The notes under the pieces are model-generated. The model had not been told where the DNA came from. It made no database searches and saw only the letters and a program-made list of their open reading frames with translations. Position numbers and translations under genes: made by a program. From PCRC01 sp040384665 (GTDB lineage: Bacteria; Pseudomonadota; Gammaproteobacteria; Burkholderiales; Burkholderiaceae_C): a stretch of DNA of 64,000 bases. Below, one piece after another: positions 8,670-16,910 of the stretch (within the stretch, counting starts at the first letter, position 1; the number at the start of each line of letters is the position of its first letter). The stretch covers positions 19,581 to 83,580 of the forward strand of contig JAZKIY010000020.1 in assembly GCA_040384665.1 (NCBI GenBank), given 5' to 3'.

Positions 8670-9545
8670 TCAGCGGTAGCGGGCAACCAGCGCCTGCAGC
8701 CGCTCTTGCACCGCAGGCGCCATCGCGGCCGGGGGGGTGACCAGCGCCGACGCCAGCGCGTTGTGCGCGGGGGATGCCGGCTGGTCGCGCGCCAGGCGGG
8801 CAATCGCGCCCCGCAGCACCTGCTGCGCACGCTCGGCGTTGACGCGCAGGTTGGCGATCGCCAGCTCGGCCGTCACGCAGGCCTGGTGCGGGTGCCAGCA
8901 GTCGAAGTCGGTCACCAGTGCCAGCGTGGCGTAGGCCATTTCGGCCTCGCGTGCCAGCCGCGCCTCGGGCATGTTGGTCATGCCAATCACGCTGGCGCCC
9001 ATGCTGCGGAACAGCTGCGACTCGGCGCGCGGCGAAAACGCCGGGCCTTCGATGCACACATAGGTGCCACCCCGGTGCAGGCCGATGCCCTCGATCTGGG
9101 CCTCCGCAAACGCCTCGGCCACCACACCCGAGAGCACGCTGCACACCGGGTCGGCCATCGACACATGCGCCACCGCGCCCTGGCCAAAAAAGGTGTTCTG
9201 GCGCTGGCGTGTCTGGTCAATGAACTGGTCGGGCAGCACCATGTCGAGCGGCGCGATGTGCTCTTTCATCGAGCCCACGGCCGACACCGACATCAGGTAA
9301 CGCACGCCCAGCGTCTTCAGCGCGTAGATGTTGGCGCGAAACGGAATTTCGGTGGGGATCAGGCTGTGCGTGCGGCCATGGCGGGCCAGAAAAGCCACCG
9401 GCACGCCGTTGAGCTTGCCGGTCAGGATCGCGTCCGACGGCGCGCCAAACGGGGTGGTGACAACGTGCTCCTGCACATCGGTGAGCCCCGCCATCGTGTA
9501 CAAGCCGCTGCCGCCCATCACGCCGATTGTTATACCGTCTGTCAC
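8670..9545 (-). CDS. mtnP: S-methyl-5'-thioadenosine (or thioinosine) phosphorylase
   Basis: A purine nucleoside phosphorylase-family enzyme of the MTAP branch, splitting methylthioadenosine (or methylthioinosine) with phosphate to give the base and methylthioribose-1-phosphate. Visible motifs are GVMGGSGLY at the N-terminus, ARHGRTHSLIPTEIPFRANIYALK, VSAVGSMKEHIAPLDMVLPDQFID and GMTNMPEARLAREAEMAYATLALVTDFDCW. GTG 9545 is chosen because AGGAG stands 7 bp upstream and 291 residues fits the family. Which substrate is preferred cannot be decided from the motifs. MTA is the by-product of aminopropyl transfer, linking this gene to the aminopropyltransferase at 15.4 kb and speD at 27.7 kb. Confidence 0.9.
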   Translation of the reverse strand: MTDGITIGVMGGSGLYTMAGLTDVQEHVVTTPFGAPSDAILTGKLNGVPVAFLARHGRTHSLIPTEIPFRANIYALKTLGVRYLMSVSAVGSMKEHIAPLDMVLPDQFIDQTRQRQNTFFGQGAVAHVSMADPVCSVLSGVVAEAFAEAQIEGIGLHRGGTYVCIEGPAFSPRAESQLFRSMGASVIGMTNMPEARLAREAEMAYATLALVTDFDCWHPHQACVTAELAIANLRVNAERAQQVLRGAIARLARDQPASPAHNALASALVTPPAAMAPAVQERLQALVARYR

Positions 9546-9617
9546 CGCTGCACTCCTGGTTGCGGCAAGCCCATGCCCTGCCCGTGCGCTAGTATGCCGC
9601 GACCCTTCCAAACCCAC

Positions 9618-10334
9618 ATGAATCCCCAGCTGTCCATCGTGGTGCCGGTGCTGAACGAAGCCACGCAGGTGGCCGAGCGGTTGGCCGCGCTCGCGCCACT
9701 GCGTGCACGCGGTGCCGAGGTCATCGTGGTCGACGGTGGCAGCCACGACGGCACCACGGCACTGGCCCGCGACGGGGCCGACCAGGTGGTGCAAGCCCCG
9801 CGCGGACGCGCCAGCCAGATGAACGCCGGTGCCCTGGCCAGCCACGGGCAGTGGCTGCTGTTCCTGCACGCCGACACCGTGCTGCCGCCGCAGGCAGACG
9901 CGCTGATCGCCAATGCCCTGACCCAAGGCACGCCGCCAGCGGTGTGGGGCCGCTTTGACGTGCGCATCGACGGCGCGCTGCGCGGCCTGCGCATGGTGGC
10001 CGCGTGCATGAACGCCCGCTCGCGCCTCACGGGCGTCGCCACCGGCGACCAGGGCCTGTTCATGGCCCGCACGGCCTTTGACGCGGCGGGTGGCTTCCCG
10101 CCCATCGCGCTGATGGAAGACGTGGCCATCAGCCAGCGTCTGCTGGCGCTCGGCCGCCCGGCCTGTTTGCGCGAGAAGGTCCACACCTCGGGCCGGCGCT
10201 GGGAACAACACGGCCTGTGGCGCACCATCGTGCTGATGTGGCGGCTGCGGCTGGCCTACTTTTTCGGTGCCGACCCCGAGCAACTGGCATTGCGCTACGG
10301 GTACAAACCGTCCCCGCCGAAAGACAGCCCATGA
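9618..10334 (+). CDS. TIGR04283-type family 2 glycosyltransferase
   Basis: A 238-residue GT-A fold glycosyltransferase. It opens with SIVVPVLNEA, continues with VIVVDGGSHDGT, has the metal-binding FLHADTVLP motif (DxD-like HAD), and the acceptor region GDQGLFMARTAFDAAGGFPPIALMEDVAIS. This short form is the TIGR04283 class, which usually sits beside a DUF2064 protein, exactly as here (4-bp ATGA overlap). An in-frame ATG at 9594 is an alternative start. It is divergent from mtnP. The sugar substrate is unknown. Confidence 0.85.
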   Translation: MNPQLSIVVPVLNEATQVAERLAALAPLRARGAEVIVVDGGSHDGTTALARDGADQVVQAPRGRASQMNAGALASHGQWLLFLHADTVLPPQADALIANALTQGTPPAVWGRFDVRIDGALRGLRMVAACMNARSRLTGVATGDQGLFMARTAFDAAGGFPPIALMEDVAISQRLLALGRPACLREKVHTSGRRWEQHGLWRTIVLMWRLRLAYFFGADPEQLALRYGYKPSPPKDSP

Positions 10335-10939
10335 GCCTGCCTGTGGCGGTTGCCATCATGGCCAAAGCCCCGGTTGCCGGGCTGGCCAAAACCCGGCTGG
10401 CCCCCGCCCTGGGTGCCGCTGGCGCCGCCCGGCTGCAGCGCCGGCTGACGCTGCAGGCCTTACACACCGCGCAGCAGGCGAATGTGGGCCCGGTGACGCT
10501 GTTTTGCGCGCCAGACCCGCACCACCGCTTCTTTCGCGCACTGAGCATCCACATCGGCGTTCGCTGCGTGGCGCAGCACCCCGGCGACCTGGGCCAGCGC
10601 ATGCACGCGGCGGTGCAGGCCGCCGCAGGCCCCGTGCTGGTGGTGGGCACCGACTGCCCCGCCCTCACCCCTGCCGACCTGCAAGCCGCCGCACAGCACC
10701 TGCGCGACGGGCACGACGCGGTGGTGCAACCCGCCGAGGACGGCGGCTACGTGCTGATCGGCCTGCGCGCGCCCTGCTGGCCGGTGTTCAACGGCGTGGC
10801 CTGGAGCACCGACCAGGTGATGCCACACACCCGCGCGCGGCTGGCAGCGCAGGGCCTGCGCTGGTTGGAAGCGCCCACGCTGTGGGACGTGGATGTGCCC
10901 GCCGACCTGCCACGCCTGCGCACGCTGCCGGGGTGGTGA
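10331..10939 (+). CDS. DUF2064 / TIGR04282 nucleotidyltransferase-like protein
   Basis: A 202-residue GT-A-like protein of the DUF2064 family, related to CofC-type guanylyl/nucleotidyltransferases. The N-terminal AIMAKAPVAGLAKTRLAP mimics the nucleotide-binding loop of that superfamily, followed by VLVVGTDCPALTPADL and the PAEDGGYVLIGL motif. The start codon overlaps the stop of the preceding glycosyltransferase (ATGA), so both proteins are translated from one message and probably act in one pathway, probably making an activated sugar or glycolipid headgroup. The exact reaction is not known for the family. Confidence 0.85.
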   Translation: MSLPVAVAIMAKAPVAGLAKTRLAPALGAAGAARLQRRLTLQALHTAQQANVGPVTLFCAPDPHHRFFRALSIHIGVRCVAQHPGDLGQRMHAAVQAAAGPVLVVGTDCPALTPADLQAAAQHLRDGHDAVVQPAEDGGYVLIGLRAPCWPVFNGVAWSTDQVMPHTRARLAAQGLRWLEAPTLWDVDVPADLPRLRTLPGW

Positions 10940-10990
10940 CGCTGCGGAGGCCTGCAGGGTGCCGTGGCGCGGCAAAAACGGCCCCGTCCG

Positions 10991-11060
10991 CCTGTTTTTT
11001 ATGCCAAATTGGCCTCGAGCCTTAGTAAAACCTGGCGATTAAGCTACTGAAAATATAGCA
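10991..11060 (+). repeat. Dispersed repeat R1, copy A
   Basis: The 200-bp gap between the DUF2064 gene and the SPFH gene holds a low-GC block of about 70 bp: CCTGTTTTTTATGCC, then TTGGCCTCGAGCC, TTAGTAAAACCTGG, and GCTACTGAAAATATAGCA. The same order of blocks recurs at 33405-33476 and 44718-44786 and, inside genes, at 17497-17556 and 56721-56788. The last block is an imperfect palindrome (GCTAttgaat..ATAGC). Confidence 0.75.
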
Positions 11061-11140
11061 TCGTCCGGCATGGCGCAGACCGTCCCGGCGCAGGTATCAT
11101 CTTTTCGGGTCAACCTCACACCAACAACAGGGAGCGCGCC

Positions 11141-12184
11141 ATGGCACTGATGGATTTCATCAAGAAACAGTTCATCGACATCATCCAGTGGACCGAGGAC
11201 GACGACGGCACGCTGGCCTGGCGCTTCCCTATGGCGGAGATGGAAATCCAGAATGGCGCCTCGCTCACCGTGCGCGAGTCGCAGATGGCGGTGTTCGTCA
11301 ACGAGGGCAAGGTCGCCGACGTGTTCGGCCCCGGCATGCACAAGCTGACCACGCAGACGCTGCCGGTGCTGACCTACCTGAAGAACTGGGACAAGCTGTT
11401 CGAGTCCCCGTTCAAGAGCGACGTCTATTTCTTCAGCACGCGCCAGCAGGTGGACCAGAAGTGGGGCACGCCCCAGCCCATCACCATCCGCGACAAGGAC
11501 TTCGGCGCGGTGCGGCTGCGGGCTTTTGGCAACTACAGCTTCCGCGTGGCCGACCCCAAGCTGTTCCACACCGAAATCTCCGGCACGCGCGAGCGCTACA
11601 CCGTGGCCGACCTGGACGGCCAACTGCGCGGCCTGGTGCTGCAGAACATTTCCAACGCCATCGCGTCGAGCCAGATCCCCTTCCTGGACCTCGCGGCCAA
11701 CCAGCTGGCCTTTGCGCAGGCGCTCAGCACCGAGCTGACGCCGGCCTTCACCAAGATCGGCCTGCAGCTGGACGGCATGACGGTGCAGAACGTCTCTCTG
11801 CCCGAAGAGCTGCAGAAAATCCTGGACCAGAAAATCGGCATGGGCATGGTCGGCCAGGACATGGGCAAGTTCATGCAGTACCAGACGGCGCAGGCCATTC
11901 CCAAGTTCGCCGAGGGCGCGGGCAACGGGGGCGGTGGCATTGCCGGGGATGCGATGGGCCTGGGTGCTGGCGTGGCGCTGGGCCAGGTGCTGGCGCAAAA
12001 CCTCAGCCAGGGGCTGAGCGGTGCCGGCAGCACCGCAGCGCCGGCCGCCGCGGCCAGCGTGGGCATCAAGCCCGACGAGATCATGGCCACGCTGGAGAAG
12101 CTCGGCGAGCTGAAAACCAAGGGCATCCTGACGCAGGAAGAGTTTGACGCAAAGAAAGCGGAGTTGCTGAAGAAGCTGATCTAG
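11141..12184 (+). CDS. SPFH-domain protein with C-terminal SHOCT-like helix pair
   Basis: A 347-residue SPFH (stomatin/prohibitin-like) protein of the virion-core/YdjI-like group, without a transmembrane helix. The SPFH region spans roughly residues 30-230 (TLAWRFPMAEMEIQNGASL, VYFFSTRQQVDQKWGTPQPI, DFGAVRLRAFGNYSFRVADP). A low-complexity Gly/Ala linker leads to a C-terminal SHOCT-type motif (EKLGELKTKGILTQEEFDAKKAELLKKL). Proteins of this class are thought to form membrane-associated scaffolds. It is followed after 36 bp by a DUF4178 protein and then DUF350, a recurring neighbourhood with polyamine aminopropyltransferases. Start ATG 11141 follows CAACAGGGAG. Confidence 0.87.
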   Translation: MALMDFIKKQFIDIIQWTEDDDGTLAWRFPMAEMEIQNGASLTVRESQMAVFVNEGKVADVFGPGMHKLTTQTLPVLTYLKNWDKLFESPFKSDVYFFSTRQQVDQKWGTPQPITIRDKDFGAVRLRAFGNYSFRVADPKLFHTEISGTRERYTVADLDGQLRGLVLQNISNAIASSQIPFLDLAANQLAFAQALSTELTPAFTKIGLQLDGMTVQNVSLPEELQKILDQKIGMGMVGQDMGKFMQYQTAQAIPKFAEGAGNGGGGIAGDAMGLGAGVALGQVLAQNLSQGLSGAGSTAAPAAAASVGIKPDEIMATLEKLGELKTKGILTQEEFDAKKAELLKKLI

Positions 12185-12220
12185 CCCGTCTCGCGTCGGT
12201 CAGAACAATAAAAGAGCCGA

Positions 12221-13744
12221 ATGGCCAAAGAGGAGAGCCCGCAACGCGCCTACCGCGCTGCCTGCCCGGGGTGCGGCGCGCCGGTGCTGTTCCGCAGCGC
12301 GCTGTCCACCCACGCGGTGTGCGGCTACTGCAGCAGCACGGTGGTGCGCGACGGCGACACGCTCGCGCGCATCGGCAAGATGGCCGACGTCTTCAAGGAC
12401 TACAGCACGCTGCAGCTGATGGCCTCGGGCCGCTGGAACAACACCGGCTTCACGCTGGTCGGCCGGCTGCAGTTCCGCTACGACGGCGGCACCTGGAACG
12501 AGTGGGAAGCCGCGCTGGACGACGGCACCAGCGCCGTGCTGAGCGAGGACAACGGCGCCTTCGTCTTCAGCACCCTGCTGCGCACGCAGCGCGACCTGCC
12601 GGCGGCCGAACACTTCCGTGTGGGCGCCACCACCGCCATCAACGGCAAGCCCTATACGGTGGCCTCCAACGCGCAGGTCACGCTGGTGGCGGCCGAGGGC
12701 GAGCTGCCCCACCTGCCACCGCTGGGTACGCCGTTTGCCATGGTGGAGCTGCGCAGCGACGGTGGCGAGGTGCTGGGCATCGACTACGGGCCGACGCTGG
12801 CCGGCCAACCGCCCGAGGTGTCGCTGGGCCGCGCCGTCAACCTCGACGACCTGCAGCTCAAAGGCCTGCGCGATGAATCCGCCCGCGACGACAAAGGCCA
12901 GCAGTTCGACTGCCCCAACTGCGGCGCGCCGGTGCAGGTGGCGCTGGCCAGCAGCAAAAGCATCACCTGCCAGTCGTGCAGCAGCATCATCGACCTGAGC
13001 CAGGGCACCGGCGCCGCGCTGCGCCACGCGCTGCAAGACGAACCGGTGCAGCTGCTGATCCCGCTCGGCACGCTGGGGCAACTGCAGGGCGTGACCTGGC
13101 AGGTGGTCGGTTTCCAGCACCGCATGGGCCACGAGCCGGGCGATTCTGACGAACACTTTGGCTGGAGCGAGTACCTGCTCTACAACCAGACAAAAGGGTT
13201 CACCTTCCTGGTGGACGCCGAAGACGGCTGGAGCCTCGTCAAGCCCGCCACCGGCGCCCCCACGCTGGACGCCGCCGAGCAAAACGCCACTTACCTCAAC
13301 CACCGCTACGCGCTCAAATACAGCTACAACGCCGAAACCACCTATGTGGCCGGCGAGTTCTACTGGCAGGTGGAACGCGGGCAAAAAACCTTCAACCGCG
13401 ACTTTGCCAAAGGCAAAAGCCTGCTGTCGATGGAGCGCGCCAAGACCGAGGTGACCTGGTCCATCGGCAGCCAGATCGACCACAACGCGGTGGCCGCCGC
13501 CTTCAAGATGACCGACAAGGCCGCGCTGCTGCAGCGCGCCGACGCCGCGCCGGTGAGCTTCAAGTCGGGCCTCAGCGTGGGCACCATCGTCGTCATCTTT
13601 GTGATGCTGATGATTCTGTCGGCCATTCTCACCAGCTGCGACCAGTGCGACCCAAAGGTCGAGAACTGCAGCAGCACCAGCAGCGGCTACCGCAGTTCGG
13701 GCGGCTCGTACGGCGGTTATTCGGGTGGCGGCGGGCACAAATGA
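12221..13744 (+). CDS. DUF4178 protein with two zinc ribbons and a membrane anchor
   Basis: A 507-residue protein. It starts with a zinc ribbon (CPGCGAPV then CGYCSS), followed by a DUF4178 domain, a second ribbon around residue 228 (CPNCGAPV then CQSCSS), and a second DUF4178-like module (TWQVVGFQHRMGHEPGD, GWSEYLLYNQTKGFTFLV). A single transmembrane segment near residue 455 (VGTIVVIFVMLMILSAIL) is followed by CDQCDPKVENC and a Ser/Gly/Tyr-rich tail. The domain's molecular role is unknown. Its place between the SPFH and DUF350 genes suggests all three form one membrane complex. Confidence 0.85.
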   Translation: MAKEESPQRAYRAACPGCGAPVLFRSALSTHAVCGYCSSTVVRDGDTLARIGKMADVFKDYSTLQLMASGRWNNTGFTLVGRLQFRYDGGTWNEWEAALDDGTSAVLSEDNGAFVFSTLLRTQRDLPAAEHFRVGATTAINGKPYTVASNAQVTLVAAEGELPHLPPLGTPFAMVELRSDGGEVLGIDYGPTLAGQPPEVSLGRAVNLDDLQLKGLRDESARDDKGQQFDCPNCGAPVQVALASSKSITCQSCSSIIDLSQGTGAALRHALQDEPVQLLIPLGTLGQLQGVTWQVVGFQHRMGHEPGDSDEHFGWSEYLLYNQTKGFTFLVDAEDGWSLVKPATGAPTLDAAEQNATYLNHRYALKYSYNAETTYVAGEFYWQVERGQKTFNRDFAKGKSLLSMERAKTEVTWSIGSQIDHNAVAAAFKMTDKAALLQRADAAPVSFKSGLSVGTIVVIFVMLMILSAILTSCDQCDPKVENCSSTSSGYRSSGGSYGGYSGGGGHK

Positions 13745-13780
13745 GCGCCCCCGCCCACCCCTTTTTACTAGGAGATTGAC

Positions 13781-14002
13781 ATGGGAATCGAATGGATCAA
13801 ACCGGCCGCCTTCATCGGCTCCATCGTCTACGCGCTGGTCGGCGTGCTGATCTTCTGGATCAGCTTCGTCATCATCGACAAGATCACCCCCTACAACCTG
13901 TGGGAAGAAATCGTCGAGAAGCAAAACCGCGCACTCGGCATGGTGGTGGCGGCGATGTGCCTGGGCATCTCCATCATCGTCGCGGCGGCGATCCACGGGT
14001 GA
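13781..14002 (+). CDS. Small DUF350 (YjfL-type) membrane protein
   Basis: A 73-residue inner-membrane protein with two hydrophobic helices (PAAFIGSIVYALVGVLIFWISFVII and MVVAAMCLGISIIVAAAIHG) separated by the amphipathic DKITPYNLWEEIVEKQNRA. This matches a single DUF350 unit; E. coli YjfL carries two. An AGGAG Shine-Dalgarno motif precedes ATG 13781. It follows the DUF4178 gene by 36 bp. In other genomes DUF350 genes recur with polyamine or glutathionylspermidine genes. Confidence 0.86.
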   Translation: MGIEWIKPAAFIGSIVYALVGVLIFWISFVIIDKITPYNLWEEIVEKQNRALGMVVAAMCLGISIIVAAAIHG

Positions 14003-14112
14003 CGCTTGAGGCGGCTGCGGCGGCTTGTGTGTGCACGCTGCAATGAAGCGCACGGCTGGACAGGCATCCAGTTCATGCGATGGAGAAGCTTTCACAAGCC
14101 TTGGAGATTTTG

Positions 14113-14175
14113 TTTTTATAAAAATAATTTGACTTTTACTTTTATAAAATTACCATCCTTGGACTCTTATAAAAG
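14113..14175 (+). promoter_or_regulatory. Three TTATAA palindromes spaced 25-26 bp before the Fic gene
   Basis: This AT-rich stretch in a GC-rich genome carries TTTTTATAAAAA (14113-14124, perfect palindrome), TTTTATAAAA (14140-14149, perfect) and CTTATAAAAG (14166-14175, near-perfect). Centres are 26 and 25 bp apart. A possible promoter, TTGACT (14129-14134) and TACCAT (14151-14156), is interleaved with them, so a bound protein would block it. The Fic protein's own C-terminal helix-turn-helix is a plausible binder (inference). Confidence 0.6.
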
Positions 14176-14180
14176 AATTC

Positions 14181-15359
14181 ATGGAAACCACCTCCCAACG
14201 CGCTGGCCGCTACATTCAGCAAAGCACTGGCTACAAAGCCTTCGTTCCCGAACCGCTGCCGCCATTGCCCGAAATTGAGTTCGACGGCGAGCTGCGCACT
14301 CTCCTGTCCAATGCTGACCGCGACATTGCGCGCCTGGACGCCATTGCCGAACTGCTGCCCAACCCCGATCTCTTTGTTGCCATGTATGTGCGCCATGAAG
14401 CGGTGCTGTCATCGCAGATCGAAGGCACGCAAAGCACGCTTGAAGATGTGCTCGTTTCCGAGGCAGACGCTGCCCACAATGACGCCCCCAAGGATGTAGA
14501 AGAGGTCATCAACTACGTGCGCGCCATGAACCACGGCATGCGCCGGCTGGCCAGTGACTTTCCGTTGAGCCTGCGGCTGATTCGTGAAATCCATGGCGAG
14601 CTGATGCAAAAAGTGCGTGGCAGCGAAAAGTCACCTGGCGAATTTCGCACCTCGCAAAACTGGATTGGTGGCAACAACCTGGCCAACGCGTCTTTTATTC
14701 CCCCACCGCCGCACGAACTCATGAACGCCTTGGGCGCGTTTGAGACCTTTCTGCACCAAGGCAAAACCACCGTACCGCTGCTCATCCGCTGCGGCCTGGC
14801 CCACGCGCAGTTTGAAACCATCCACCCGTTTTTGGATGGCAACGGCCGTGTCGGTCGTTTGCTCATCACGCTGTTGCTGTGCGAAGAGCAGGCGTTGACG
14901 CGCCCGTTGCTCTACCTCTCGGTGTTCCTGAAAGCCCACCGTGCCGAGTACTACGACCGGCTCACCGCCATTCGCAGCCAGGGCCATTGGGAGCCCTGGC
15001 TCAAATTTTTCTTGCTCGGTGTCAGCGTCACCGCGCGCGCCGCCACCCGCACGGCGCGCGACATCGTGACGCTGCGCGAAACGCACCGCAGCGCCATCAC
15101 CAAGAACGCCAAGGCGCTCAAGCTGCTCGACCATCTGTTCCAGCAGCCGATGGTCTCACCCAACCGCATTGCACACATCGTCGGCTGCACCCACCCCACT
15201 GCGGTGAAACTGGCCCGTGACATGCAAGACCGTGGCTGGCTCACCGAAGTCACAGGTTTCGAGCGCAACCGCATCTACCGCTACCAGCCCTACCTCGACC
15301 TGTTTCACCGTGAAACTGTGCAGACCCTGTTCGAGACACAGCACCGCCCCACCGCCTGA
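14181..15359 (+). CDS. Fic-family AMP transferase with N-terminal inhibitory helix and C-terminal wHTH
   Basis: A 392-residue Fic protein, predicted to transfer AMP (or another nucleotide monophosphate) to target proteins. The Fic_N region contains SSQIEGTQ, which fits the [ST]xxxE[GN] inhibitory motif (S77...E81-G82), making it a self-inhibited class II Fic with the lock in cis. The catalytic loop HPFLDGNGRVGR begins at H215 and is intact. The C-terminal 80 residues form a winged-helix (NRIAHIVGCTHPTAVKLARDM). It stands between DUF350 and the aminopropyltransferase, 9 bp before the latter, interrupting a module that elsewhere lacks it. Targets are unknown. Confidence 0.9.
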   Translation: METTSQRAGRYIQQSTGYKAFVPEPLPPLPEIEFDGELRTLLSNADRDIARLDAIAELLPNPDLFVAMYVRHEAVLSSQIEGTQSTLEDVLVSEADAAHNDAPKDVEEVINYVRAMNHGMRRLASDFPLSLRLIREIHGELMQKVRGSEKSPGEFRTSQNWIGGNNLANASFIPPPPHELMNALGAFETFLHQGKTTVPLLIRCGLAHAQFETIHPFLDGNGRVGRLLITLLLCEEQALTRPLLYLSVFLKAHRAEYYDRLTAIRSQGHWEPWLKFFLLGVSVTARAATRTARDIVTLRETHRSAITKNAKALKLLDHLFQQPMVSPNRIAHIVGCTHPTAVKLARDMQDRGWLTEVTGFERNRIYRYQPYLDLFHRETVQTLFETQHRPTA

Positions 15360-15368
15360 GCATCACGC

Positions 15369-16910
15369 ATGAACACCGAGCCGCAGGCCACTGCGCCCCA
15401 ACCCCTCGAAATCGCGCTGCTCGCCAGCGTCTTCGTCGTGGCCGCGTGCGGGCTGGTGTACGAGCTGGCGGCGGCAGCGCTGGCGTCGTATGTGCTGGGG
15501 GACTCGGTGCTGCAGTTCTCCACCGTCATCGGCACCTATTTGTTCGCCATGGGCATTGGCTCGTGGCTGTCGCGGTTTTTTGAGCGGCAGTTGCCGGCGC
15601 ATTTTTTGCGCATCGAGCTGCTGGTGGCGTTGGTGGGCGGCGCGCTGCCGGCGGTGCTGTTTCTGGCCAACGCCCACGCGCCCGGTGCCTTCCGGCTGCT
15701 GCTCTACGGTGGGGTGCTGCTGACCGGCACGTTGGTGGGGCTGGAGATCCCGCTGGTGATGCGCATTTTGAAGCGCCACGTGGTGCTGAAAGACCTGGTC
15801 TCGCAGGTGCTGACGTTCGATTACCTCGGCGCGCTGGCGGTGTCGCTGGCGTTCCCGCTGCTGCTGGTGCCTTACCTGGGGCTGGTGCGCACCGGGCTGC
15901 TGTTCGGGCTGATGAACGCGGCCGTGGCGCTGTGGGCGCTGTGGCTGTTCCGGCACGAGCTGCGGCACTTTGGCGCGCACGCGCTGGCCTGCGCGGGTGT
16001 GCTGGCGCTGCTGCTGGCGGGTTTTGCCGGCGCCGCCACGCTGACCAGCTGGGCCGAAGACCGCTTCTACCAGGACCGCATCGTCTTCACCGCCACCTCG
16101 CCGTACCAGCGCATCGTGGTCACCAACAACGCCGCACACGGCGGCCACCGGCTGTACCTGAACGGCAACCTGCAGTTTTCTGAACGCGACGAGTACCGCT
16201 ACCACGAGGCGCTGGTGCACCCGGTGATGGCCGCCCACGGCGCCCCCAAAAAAGTGGCGGTGCTCGGCGGTGGCGACGGCATGGCGGTGCGCGAGGTGCT
16301 CAAGTACCCGAGCGTGGAGAGCGTCACCCTGGTGGAGCTGGACCCAGCCATGACCACGCTGTTTGCCCGCCAGCCGGCGCTCACCCAGTTGAACGCCAAC
16401 GCGCTCGCGTCACCCAAGGTCAAGGTCGTCAACACCGATGCGTTTGGCTGGCTGGAAAACGGCACCGACACCTTTGACGTGGTCATCGTCGACTTCCCCG
16501 ACCCGACCAACTTTTCCATCGGCAAGCTCTACACCAACGCGTTTTACGCCCTGCTCGACCGGCGGCTGGCGGCCAGCGGCTACTCGGTGGTGCAGACCAC
16601 CTCACCGCTGGTGGCGCGCACCAGCTACTGGACGGTGGTGGGTACCATGGAATCGGTCGGCCTGCGCACCGCGCCCTACCACGCCAACGTGCCCAGCTTT
16701 GGCGAATGGGGCTTTGTGGTCGCCAGCCGCCGGCCTTTCCGCTTGCCCACCGCACTGCCCGCCGGCCTGCGCTACCTGAACACCCAAACGCTGCCACTGC
16801 TGTTCGACTTTCCGCTCGACATGGCGCGCGTGCCCACCGAAGTCAACCGCCTCTCCAACCAGGTGCTGGTGCACAGCTACGAGCAGGAATGGGGCAAGGT
16901 GGCGCATTGA
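15369..16910 (+). CDS. Membrane-embedded polyamine aminopropyltransferase (spermidine synthase-like)
   Basis: A 513-residue protein. The first ~200 residues form about seven transmembrane helices (EIALLASVFVVAACGLVYELAAAALASYVLGDS onward), a hallmark of long spermidine synthase-like proteins. The C-terminal catalytic domain has YQRIVVT, the AdoMet-type motif VAVLGGGDGMAVREVLKY near residue 300, VELDP, and VDFPDPTNFSIGKLYT. It would transfer the aminopropyl group of decarboxylated AdoMet to a polyamine or other amine, releasing methylthioadenosine. Its TGA overlaps the TTG start of the next gene. The natural acceptor is uncertain; standard soluble SpeE proteins lack the membrane domain. Confidence 0.88.
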   Translation: MNTEPQATAPQPLEIALLASVFVVAACGLVYELAAAALASYVLGDSVLQFSTVIGTYLFAMGIGSWLSRFFERQLPAHFLRIELLVALVGGALPAVLFLANAHAPGAFRLLLYGGVLLTGTLVGLEIPLVMRILKRHVVLKDLVSQVLTFDYLGALAVSLAFPLLLVPYLGLVRTGLLFGLMNAAVALWALWLFRHELRHFGAHALACAGVLALLLAGFAGAATLTSWAEDRFYQDRIVFTATSPYQRIVVTNNAAHGGHRLYLNGNLQFSERDEYRYHEALVHPVMAAHGAPKKVAVLGGGDGMAVREVLKYPSVESVTLVELDPAMTTLFARQPALTQLNANALASPKVKVVNTDAFGWLENGTDTFDVVIVDFPDPTNFSIGKLYTNAFYALLDRRLAASGYSVVQTTSPLVARTSYWTVVGTMESVGLRTAPYHANVPSFGEWGFVVASRRPFRLPTALPAGLRYLNTQTLPLLFDFPLDMARVPTEVNRLSNQVLVHSYEQEWGKVAH

